NCBI GenBank assembly: GCA_029204225.1
Contig: CM055113.1
Location: forward strand, 33,882,329 to 33,946,328
Reading direction: 5' to 3'
From: Diphasiastrum complanatum
Taxonomy: Eukaryota; Streptophyta; Lycopodiopsida; Lycopodiales; Lycopodiaceae
Length of the DNA stretch: 64,000 nt
This document shows, one piece after another, positions 10,801 to 22,300 of the stretch. The stretch's first letter is position 1. Each line of letters begins with the position of its first letter. A program made the position numbers and the translations under genes. The notes under the pieces were generated by a model. The model was not told the DNA's origin, did no database searches, and saw only the letters and a program-made list of their open reading frames with translations.

Positions 10801-13800
10801 ATAATTTGGTGCCTGCAACTTGGGAGTTCAAGCGGATGTTCGCTGAGAATTGGGTGCCATTAGATGAAAAGAATCAGGCGATGCAAGCCTGGTCAAGCCT
10901 CAAACAAGGCAATGCGTCCGTACAGGAATATGCGGACAAGTATAGAGAAGCACTGATGCAGATACCAGAAGAAGTGCCAATGTTTTTGCAAGTATTCCAG
11001 TTTGTGGAAGGCTTGCGTGAGAGTCTTAGGCCTTTCGTGAGAAAGGAGCAGGCTCCAAGCCTCCATAGGGCGGTACAGATGGCCCTATACTTTGAGGATG
11101 GGAAAAAGGCCAAGGAGATTGAGACACCTGTTACTAAAGGGTTTCAGCCTTGGGGAAAAAAAAAGTTCAAGAAGTGGAAGGGTCAATCCTCCCAGGAGCA
11201 AGTTCAGGGTGCCAAGAAGAGTAAAGGCGCGGGCGCCTCGAAAGGCAAAGGACGGTATGGGACGTCCAATGTCCAAGGGGGCCAACGCTTTTCGACACTA
11301 TCGTCGCAAGACGGGGAACGGGCAAAGAAGGAAAATCTTTGTTTTGGATGTTTGGGGCGGCATAGGTGGAAGGAGTGTCCTCATAACCCTTCACGGACCA
11401 CCTATAGCTTACAAGTCGAGGAGGCAGATCCAATGAAGATTGAGGAATTGAGACAAGAAGAACCTCCTAATGTTCCAAGATTGATGAATTTGTCGGTGAT
11501 TCGAAAGGTGAATTCAGTTCCTTTGCCACACCTATCAAGAGCGGCACAATACAGGTATCAATTTCCTTGTACTTCTTTGATTGTTATGCGTGCACAGCTG
11601 TGTGGTAGAGATGTCTTGATTCTATTTGACATTGGGTCCTCACATAACGTTATCAACTTCGCTTTGATTAAACGGTTACGAGTGAGCACACAACCATCCT
11701 TGTACCAGTACACAGTCGAGATAGCTGATGGAAAGGGTGCAGAAGTTTGGGATGCCAGGGTTGTGGGTATGCGTCTAACCATTCAAAGCTACACTGAGGA
11801 GTTGGATTTTGAGATTACCCGTTTGGCTCGCTTTGATGTGGTGCTTGGAATTTGTTGGCATGTGGCTAAGAAACCCTACATCGCTTGGGATACTCATGTA
11901 TATGAGTTCCAGCACGATGGTAGGATTCACTCCTTGCGTGGAGAACCTGATATGCCTCCAAGACCTTTGATCACGGCGACGCAGTTGCGTAAGGTTCAGT
12001 GTAAGTGCATGTACGTTTGTTTCTTGTATGATATGTCTGTTTTCGCTAATGAGTCTGATGTATGCCAAGAATAAACTAACCTTACTAAGAACCTAGATCG
12101 CCAAATTAGGGAGGAGTTTCTAGATGTGTTCACGAATGAACTTCCATCTATTTTACCCCCCAAGAGAAATGTGGAGCATAGAATCGAGTTAATTCCTGGA
12201 TCATCTCCTGTTAATAGACCACCTTATAGAATGAGTCTGAAAGAGGAGGAAGAGGTCAGAAGCATGATTGAGGACTATCTTGCCAAGGGGCAAGTAAGAC
12301 CTAGCTTCTCTCCCTTTGCCTCTCCGATCATTCTGGTAAAAAAGAATGATGGGTCTTGGAGAATGTGTGTGGACTGTCGAGGCTTGAACAAGAATTTCTA
12401 GGTGCCACTCGTCACCATCCTAGGTGGTCACGTGTCGCCGGCAGGACCGTGCTTGATGGGACCCACTGTGCTATGCCCATATAGTGGTGGGGTTTCTCTC
12501 TTTCCATTCACTCAGTCTACCCGGGAGTTGGTGGATGGAGAGCACGTGCCCAGGCCAGGAGATGTGTGCTAGGGAGAGCCGAGAGCGATGGCCAGTGGTA
12601 TGGGACGCTGATTATCGTAGGAGGCTTGACCGGGCATGATTATGTCGATTGCTCCAGTGCATGGGGGTGGGTCATGTCATGCCCATGACTGGTCTCAGGT
12701 AGCGTGTCCACGTTAGGAACCGGTAGACCAACAACCCGTAAGTTAATTGTGACTATAAAGGGAATTGGGGCCCTTATGTGTACATGGTCATAATTAATGG
12801 TTGTAGGCCTAAACACTTGATGGTGGATTTATATGGGTCTATCAGTGAGTCATTGGGGAACTGGATGACGTGGCCCAGATAGGCTGCAGAGGTGTCCAGT
12901 GAGGTGTCACAATGCACTACTACTGGTGCATGGGCCTTGGAGGGTATAAATATACCTATTGGGCTCTCACTAGTGTATGCTTGATAGCATGATCGGTGGC
13001 AGGATGCTGTTGGTGTGATGCCATACTCCTCTTTGTGATTGATCCATAGCTTGGGGGCTAGATCCGTTCGATCTAGGTTTGGTTGGGTTGGTTTGTCCAC
13101 CATCAGGTTCTCTTGTGTTGCTTGTAATTGGCATGCTTAGAATAGGATCCTTGGATTGAGGACTTTACATTGGTATCAGAGCCAATTCTAAGCACATTTT
13201 GCCATTGATTTGTGTTACCGATGGAATCGTAAATTGTGTGAGAGATTTTTCCATTGTGTGATATGGAATCTCGACACTATTTTGAGAATTCAGTGGAGTA
13301 TGCAACGAAGTGGTGAAATTGCGGATTATGCTTCTCGTAGATTTCCTTGTTTGAAGTGTAATCGGTTGTGTGGTAAGTGCACTACCAGGTTATACAATCG
13401 GTTCAATGTTTTTACACTTCTTATTGGTTTTCAGGAAGTAAATTTCTGATTTTCAATTCATTTGTGTTGTCGTTTACTTCATTAGGGACACTTTTCCGTT
13501 AGCAACGGGATCAAAAAGAGTAAATGATGGTTTTTTTGGCTTTTTGTTCATTACACAGTGATTTAGGTGGTTTTGTTGGCTGTCTTTTGCTTTTTATTGA
13601 GCCAGTTTTGGCTTGAATCAGAAAAAAAGCAGGAAAAGAAGCACAAAAAAGACTAATCACTGGTTGAGAGTTTTGGTGATTTTTTTACAGGTTTTGCATG
13701 GGGATTCTTTGTGGAGTTGTAGGTTTTTTGTTGCATTTTCCAGCAAACTAATGGTGGTTTGCAGGTTAATGAACCAGTAAGGCCATCGTTGTGGTGGTTT

Positions 13801-14341
13801 GGGTCATTTAGAAGCCTATTCTGTGTGAAGAATGGCCAAACCTGCAAATTCTGAGTTCAAAGGAAAATTGGGCAGCATCTACCCTGATTCTCAGACATAA
13901 TGTAATCTAAGCCTGCTAAACTGTAAATGTATACTGCTTATGCATTTGTGAAGACAAATGGAGGTTTAAGCAAACTTAGCCACATCCTTAAGCAATCCTT
14001 ATTGCAAAAATAGCAGTTGAAGGCAATTTTTTGCATAAAGAAGGATATTTTATTCATGACTGAGCCAGAGTTCAGGCTTTAGGAGCGCTCATCATCTGTG
14101 AAATCGTCCTAAATGCACTGGTAAACTACTATAACTGTAGAGGGATTGCATTTGAGGCTTCGAGCATCTGAAATAGTTAAGTAACTGCTTATTGGAAAGT
14201 TAAAAAACAGCAGTTCTGGGCTTCCATTTTCGCCCGTGTCAGCGCTTGACACTGTGCCCTCCAATATCGTTACTTCCTGCTTGAAAACGAGTGGGATGGT
14301 GAGTAAAACGGCTCGGCTACCTCCAAGATTATCTCCTCTCG

Positions 14342-14410
<69 letters not shown>

Positions 14411-17400
14411 CTCGGAATGCAGCAGAAGGCGTTCTCTGTTCGGGCCCCTAAGTTTTGCTTTGAATAGAGAGGTTGGCGCAGGGGGGGGGGGAGGGGGGTG
14501 GTAAACATTTAGTAAACTTTATGTTTAAGTGGAGTAGGTGGCCATGTTAGGTTGGGGGCGGGTGGGGATTTGAAAGTTTCTTTTTTATGGATTTTTTCAT
14601 TTTTTGGAGTTTTCCATAGGCACTTCTTACTAGTTGAGAACTATAAGATTTATTGTGCAGTTAAGGTTGAATTTAATGGCTTCGAAAATTGTGTACATTT
14701 GATTTAAATGCATCGACATGGTTTTTCGGCAATGTTATGGCTTAGGTACCATTTGCAAAATTCATTGGTATAATTTTAATAAGCACGTTATGGTCTGTAA
14801 AAACTATGTTTTTTGGACATTGCTTTATTAAAAGAAATTATACCCGTAATGATTCTCAATTGAACGAGTTTTTTTCAGTTAAGTAAAGCAAGGGTAGGGG
14901 AGATAATTTTCCCGTCTTCTTGGAATTTTTGTCTGGCATCACCTAAAAATGATGGACCTCAACCTTGGGTGAGACTGTTATGGAACTTTATAAAAGCTGT
15001 AAGTACCGAAACAACCAAATGCAAAATCATTTTAGACAATTATAGGCCATTAATTCAAAACTTGAGCTTAAAAACGGAAATTTTTTCCGGTGAGTAATGT
15101 CCGGAAGTTGTCGATGACTGGATGAACCATTTGTCGCTGCACAAACGTCCCAGAGTAAACAAAAGCGAATTTCGTTGGTGCTTTGGGTCAAGCCTCATGT
15201 GAGTGCAACCCATAGAACTGTGACTGGGCTGAATTCTTGGTGTAAAGCTTTTTTCACAGTTAACGAAAGCTTTATTAATTGCAATGGGCAACCGAGAACA
15301 GGAATTCTTGGATTTTTTGGCCAAGGTGTCGTTTTTTCAAAATCGTGCACGGCCAAAAACGGCCCAGAAGCCTTGGATGGAAAAACTAAAATGGAACGAA
15401 AAAGTTGTTTCTTGATGTGCTTGAAGCCGTGGGCGTACCAACACTGTTTGTTACTTAGAACAAGAAAAAGCCGGTTCATTCTTCCCCATTTCTGAATCTG
15501 TCACTGTAAACCTTACGGTGACCGTAAAGATTGTGAAAAGGGGCGAAAGAATGTTTGTTTAAGTTGAAGTTGGAATGAAGTGACATCGCCGTTAGGGCAG
15601 TTCTGATGCAAGAGGGTAGGCCTGTGGCCTTTGAGAGCAAGAAGCTCAACCCTGCACAGAAGAACTATCCAACTCCTGAGAAAGAGTTGTATGCCATTAT
15701 CCACGCTTTGAAGACATGGAGACATTATTTGTATGGTGCAGAATTCTATGTGTACACCGACCATAACACTTTGAAATATTTTTGTAATCAGCCGGACCTA
15801 AGAGGGTGGCAAGCCAGGTGGGCTGAGTTGATGCACGAATTTCACAATGACCTAATTGTTGAGATTAAATAGGCTTAGCAGGAGGATCCTCATTGTCAAG
15901 GAATTGTGAGGGAGGCAAATCTTGCGCAAGTAGAATCTCAGGATGAGAGTTCTGGTCTCTTGACTCACACTTACCTTAAATATACCATAGAAGATGGTAT
16001 GATCAGGAGAAATGGAAAATTTCTCATTCCAGCTTGTGAGGAGCTACGTAGGAAGATTGTCCATTTGTGTCATGATAGCCCTAGTGCAGGTCATCCTGGT
16101 GTGGATAAGACCTATGAGTTGATCTTACGTAACTTCTGGTGGCCTAAGCTTAAAAAAGATGTTTACCATTATGTGACGCACTATTTGAAGTGCCAAGTCA
16201 CTAAAGCTGAAAGGATTAAACCTCGTTGAGTTTTACACCCACTACTTGTGCCAGAAGGAATATGGGAGAGTATCTCCATGGATTTTGTCACCAACTTGCC
16301 TCGCACGCAATTGCAGCATGATTCTATCTTGGTCGTAGTTGACAGACTCACGAAAATGGTCCAGTTCATTCCAACGCGTAAAAAGATTGATGCAGCTGGA
16401 GTAGCTAATCTGTTTATTGAGCATGTGTTCAGACTTCATGGATTACCGTCATCCATAGTGTCTGACAGGGATACTCGATTCACTAGAAACTTTTAGACTG
16501 TAGTTATGGCCAAACTTGAAGTCCAATTGAGAATGAGCAGTACGGAGCATCCTGAAACGGATGGCCAAACTAAGAGAGTCAACCAGACCTTAGAGGATAT
16601 GCTTAGGGCATTTATTGGGGATAAGCAAACTCAGTGGGAGAAGTACTTGCCACTGTTGGAGTTTGCTTACAATGACAAGAAAAATGTGAGTACTAAGATG
16701 AGTCCTTTCGAGCTTAATTATGGTTTTAGGCCAGCTAGCCCTGTTACGGTAGGAATTTCTCAGAGAGTGCCTTGTTCGGCTAATTTACTAACTCAAATGA
16801 ATGAAATGCTCGAGTTAGCGAACGTTAATATTAGGCAAGCGATGCGAGCTAAGTCTTACCTTGATCAGCATCGCACGCCTAGAGAGTTTGTTGTAGGAGA
16901 CATGGTGTTTCTCCAAGTACCCAAGGACTCTAAGACCCTTAACACGGGCAAATGTTACAAGCCCGCGTTATTGTGGACCCTGGAAAATTGTTAAAAGAAT
17001 CAGTGATGTTTCTTATAAGTTAGATTTTCCTAAAAGTTGTAAACATTAGAGAAAATTTGAGCACAAAAGGACCCTTTCAAAAAGATACTTTTTATTTTAT
17101 TTTTTCTCAAAAGTTTCTTCCACATGGTCCAATCAAAACACTCAAATTTGAAATCTACGTAACGTAGCTCCTTCAAATTGATTTTCTTTTCTTTTTAAAG
17201 GAACTGTAATTTTGCGTCGGGGGCAGCTCGTAAATAAGCCATTTTATCTGTAGTATAGTATGCAACTTAGCAACAAAAAAAAAAAATAGTGTAACTTTTG
17301 AACGGTAGCTCGGATTGAGACGATTACGGTGCCATTAGAAAGCCCTCAACGAGAGCTTTCAACGACACCCAACATGACCCAATTCCGAGCTACGATGAAG

Positions 17401-19300
17401 AAGTTACGGCCAGTCAAAGTTTTGGTCGGTCAACACTGGTCAACCCGATATCTCTTTCAAGTGCAGTTGACCCGATATTGGGTGTCAAACTGGTCAACTG
17501 CGTTTGAAAGAGGTATCGGGTTGACCAGTGTTGACCGATATCTCTTTCAAACGCAGTTGACCAGTTTGACACCCAATATCTCTTTCAAGCGCAGTTGACC
17601 AGTCAAACTGGTCAACTGCGCTTGAAAGAGATATCGGGTTGACCAAGTGTTGACCGACCAAAACTTTGACTAGCCATAACTTCTTCACCGTCTGAACTGG
17701 GTCATGTTGGGTGTCGTTGAAAAGCTCTCGTCGAGGGCTTTCTAATGGCACCATAATTGTCTCAATCCGAGCTGTCGTTTAAAAGTTATGACTTTTTTTA
17801 TAGCCACAGACTATATTTTGCACATAATAGCTAACCATCGAAGACTGTGTGGGCAGGACTGCGAGCAAAAAAAAATTTTATTTTAGTATTTTACATTGCC
17901 AAAAAAATGTCATCCTACGTGGCAATCCTTATAGGGCCCTTTCCAAAGCCAAATTTTCCCTAATGGTGCATCATGTATTTCATGTTTCTAGATTGAAACA
18001 GGTTTTACATAATAGTGATAACTTGTTGTTTGATGGTTTGTTTGCATTCCAAGAGCAGGGAGAAGTAATACATGGGCCAGCGAGGGTATTGGATAGGCGG
18101 GAGAGGCGTTTACGCAACTGTCTGATCCGTGACTACTTGGTCGCTTGGCATGGCAGGCCTCTTTCTGATGCTACCTGGGAGACCACACACAATTTGCTTG
18201 CAGAGTACCCTAGCTTTGCCATCGCGAACGATGTTACCTGAGGGAGGAAGGGATGTTACAGCTTTTACTCCCTGTCCCGGTTGTTTATTGTTTTTACTTA
18301 TAGATGTACTTCTTGTAAATACAGAAATGGCTAAGTCACCGGCCTGTGGTGACCTTTGTAACAGAAATGTAAATAAAGTTGTTAATGATGTTTCTGAGGC
18401 TGTTGCTTGGGTATAGGTTATTGGGTCATTAATTCGGAGTGGCTGGACTGACCTCCTAAAAAGTAGGAGAGTTGACTAGTCAATGTGACATGTGTCATAT
18501 GCTCACTAGGACACTTGGTCCAGTGAATGAGTGACACATGTCAGGGTTGGCCGATCAAACATGACACGTGTCACATGCTCACTAGGACACTTGGTCCAAT
18601 GGATGAGTGACACATGTCATCCTAACTCACTTGCCTATGTGTCAGGGTACTGCCAAGTGGCAAGTGTCGACTGTGCATGGAGTTGGCCATGTGTCGAGAT
18701 TTAGGAAGGGTCAGGGTTAAGGGGTGCTTGAGGATTGTGTATAAGGGAGCCTAGAGAGGCACTCCTCATCATAATCTAAAGGCTGGGAGGAGACAAGGCA
18801 GCCAGCTCCAGTTAGACGTGATTTGATGCTTGTATGTGCAGGAAATTAGCAAAATGTTTGAAGAGAAGATCAGAGAGGGAGTCTGACACCAGGTAACAAC
18901 AAAATTCAGATCAAATCTAATAAAACTCTTCTAGTTTGAGATTAAGTAGAAGACAGAACGAGAAAACCAAAGTGTGTGCTTGTTTCAGTGGAGGCATTAA
19001 GTTTGATGTGTCTCTTGCGTAATCTCTCCAACAGCACTTGTATGTCAATCATCTAGTTTTCGTCATGAAATTGGGCATGGACACAAGATAGTTTCACAAG
19101 AACAAAAATAACGTTATGAGTTATGCTACGTAAAAGCATTATGCACATTCTCTTTGTTGCAAATTAGATTGTACATCCTACTAACAATTACATAAGCAGA
19201 AGCATTCCATCACATTTTAGAAGGATGGACACACAAAAGAGAGAAATTCACATAGCATTGGTATTTTATTGTTTCTCTACATCGCATTACAAGAGCAAAA

Positions 19301-19390
<90 letters not shown>

Positions 19391-22300
19391 TTAATGTCTG
19401 TGCCATGCCAAAAGGCATATAAGACAAAAGAAGTACATCCAAGTATGATAAAAGCTAGACGGATCAATGCCATCAAAACAAACTTACTGATCTACTTTAG
19501 GAATGCAGCATTGTAAGCCCTACATGGCTGCAAGTATTTTCACGTGCAGATAAGATCTGGTGGGATGTTTACCTTCATGGATCCAATTTCAGAAATATCT
19601 TTAACGTGTGTCCCTCCACAAGGGCAACCAAAACTGCTTCCAATGGATACGATGCGGGGCTTGCTATCCTGTCAAATAGAACCACAAGATGTTGATGCTA
19701 TCAGCTTTCTAATTGAATGAATGCTATACAGAAATTTTAAGTTGTATTCCTGAACAAGCTCATACAACCACATCAACAAGGGCAACTAGCCTTCAGATAC
19801 CCCACTTTTAGGAGAATATTCTCAACCCATAACTTCTTTGCATGGATGGCCAAAACCTCAAGGGCGTAGGAATGTTGAGAACCTTTGCAATATAATCTGG
19901 AAGCTGTCCACCACATCGATTTCTAGCTTCTTCATACGAACACACAGCAGCCTGAACCTGTCAAATTTTCACCAACTACATGCTATGTTAGTAAAGTCTT
20001 AATCTGTAGAAAACAAGACAAATCAAGCATACTAGCTCCGAAATTTTTTCACTTTCATACTGCTAGCTTCCAACAAATTTGACTGACTAGCTACCTACAG
20101 TGCTACCAGCTGCTACAAGACGATTCGCCTCTGCTTCTAATGCAGCACGTCTGGATTCTATATCACTGGCAGGCACTGCTCCTTTGTACTCCACAAAAGG
20201 ACTGCAACTAGCAAAGACAAATTATGATTATATCAAAAAATTCCATCTGTGCTTGTAAGTAAAATCACGTAAGGACATAATCACTTACCAATTAGATGAA
20301 CATCACATTGCATTTCTAATTAGAGGTTCGAAAAATTGATCTAAGCATCAGGGCAAGGATTATAGATAGTTTCCAAAAAACTTTACAGAAACTACTTCAG
20401 CCTTACAATCAAAATTGCAGAAGCTAGCACTGAATTGTCAATGTTGCTTTGTACACAATTTACACACTTTATGCACTCCCTTTTCCCATGTAGTGAAAAA
20501 GGGATGAACTAAAGGTTAAACCATACGACATCTTGTTTGGTCATCAGAAAGATCAATCCGAAGCCTTAAAAACTTCTATGAGATTTAACCCCAGTAGAAT
20601 ACTAACTCCGTCAGAAGCGACTTCACCCTCCATCTGCCTACATACATTGTATAGGAGGAAAGTCTTGGGGTTCTGACCCCTTGATACATGAACCGAGATC
20701 TCTCCATCATAATAAGATAATGCTAGGAACCAGTCTTTTGAGATTATTTGCTTTTTTCCAAGTTGCACTATCAACCAGACAGTCCTTCCAGTTGACCAAA
20801 TATTTTTGATACAAAGTATGATAAGTCCATGTCTCTCTTTGATCAAGTACTACTTCTGGCTCATGAGGAAGATCCTATAAATCTCATTAGAACTGCTCCA
20901 CCCACTTGATTGTCTGATCTACCCAAAGCTATACAGGGTTTTAAAGTCTGCTAGAACTCTTAAGAAAACTTTCTTCCCAACTTCGAACTATACTATCTGC
21001 CTTTGTGGATTTGCGCACCTTGCTCGATCCTGAGCTGGTCTAATACTCGTAACTCCTTCAAGCATGTTTGATCATCTTGATCAAGTCTTCTAGGAAGCCT
21101 CTGACAGGTTCAACCCTCTCTTTCCTAAACCCCAAGGCTGTTGGTGCTCTAGGCCAAAACCCATACATCAGCATGAATGGGTTGTATCCTGTAGCTGAGT
21201 GTCTGGTAATGTTCTAAGCAGACTTCAGTATTGGAAGGTGCTCATCCCAAACAGTCTGCTTTTTGGTGACATATGCTCTCAACATATCTTCTACCACTTG
21301 CTTAACCCTTTCGGTTTGCCCATCCATCTGTGGATGACCTGAAGTGCTAATAATTAACTAAGTGTGTAACTGGTGGAAACCAACTCTCCAAAACCCATCG
21401 GTAAACTGACTATCTCAGTCATTTGAGATATTGGCTGGCAACCCATACAACCTGAAAAGTTCATCTACCAACAATCTAGCTAGTTCTGGAGCTTTTACAG
21501 CTTGTTAGGGCTTTCTGGTATGTTCAGTTTCTTAACTAGAGAGTAACTGCGTAGCTCCATTATGAACGTTGATCTAAAAATCCTATCCCCCATCTTGCAT
21601 CATATGTGAATTAAATCGTGAGGCCCAAAGCTTGCGGTCTTATTGAGCACGAAAGAAGACAACTGACATGCATGGGCTTCATCCTCATGCAAAATTCCAA
21701 TTCAGTGACTGGTGAAGTAGCGGGGAAATGCTTTTTTGTCTTCATAATACAAAGCCATTTGCATGGCTACCCGTAGATCATGACACTATTCCTTTCGTAC
21801 AAAAGGGCCAATACTCTCTCAAAGTCCCTCCACAAAGTGAAACACTTGCATGAACATAGGAACCTCTTGAGGAATGCATAACAAAGCCTCTCAGTACTGT
21901 CTGCATAATTCTACACGTTACAGGTCTCTGCAAACTGCTATAGTAGAAGGCAGTTTGTAAAAGTATCAAAGTCCTGCAACAAACAGCAAACTGAACTGCA
22001 ACAGAGACAGCGACTAGCTGTAGGACAGCGAAATCAGGGCAGCATGTGCGCTGGACAACAAACAAGACGAGCGAACTTCTACAAGCCTCTAGCGAGCAGC
22101 AAGCTGTTAAACAGATTTTTTTAGGATAGCAATCAAGCAAAAAACAGCCCTATCCCCAACGATGGATTGGGCAATTGTTGGCATGCGATGCGAAAACCAC
22201 ACAGCGCCTAGAATACTCATGCGTATGAGTTTCAATTTGATGGTGTGACTCATTCCCTATATGGTGAGTGAGATGTGCCTTCTAGACCGCTTGTATTCAA

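Larger units (their letters stand above)
12392..15570. mobile_element. Foreign block replacing the RT core: nested LTR element remnant
   Basis: Between the RT fingers (ends near 12392) and RNase H (resumes near 15579) lie about 3.2 kb unrelated to the host element. The block contains an LTR-like segment with a primer site (12675-13182), a (CT)n tract and G-runs near 14480. Remaining open frames match no family I know. Since more than 400 bp of the host RT is gone, insertion was accompanied by deletion, or the block came by recombination. Confidence 0.65.
9072..18893 (+). mobile_element. Ty3/gypsy chromovirus, structurally complete but inactivated
   Basis: The element spans 9077-18888 with a 5-bp target-site duplication CCAGG at 9072-9076 and 18889-18893. 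In order it has a 5' LTR, a primer-binding site complementary to initiator tRNA-Met, gag with zinc knuckle, protease, the start of reverse transcriptase, a foreign insertion, RNase H, integrase, a foldback element, a chromodomain-like C-terminus, a polypurine tract and a 3' LTR. This pro-RT-RH-IN-chromodomain order is that of chromoviruses. The catalytic core of reverse transcriptase is absent and several frames are broken, so it cannot be autonomous. It sits in intron 7 of the AlaX-like gene in antisense orientation. The LTRs differ by several substitutions and small indels, so the insertion is not recent. Confidence 0.92.

Noticed and set aside
17329-17754. Mirror-image open frames on both strands
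   Set aside because: Generated by the inverted arms of the foldback element; not genes.
19225-19516. Arg/Glu-rich and Ser/Leu-rich open frames
   Set aside because: Translation of the (GT)n(GA)n microsatellite in different frames.
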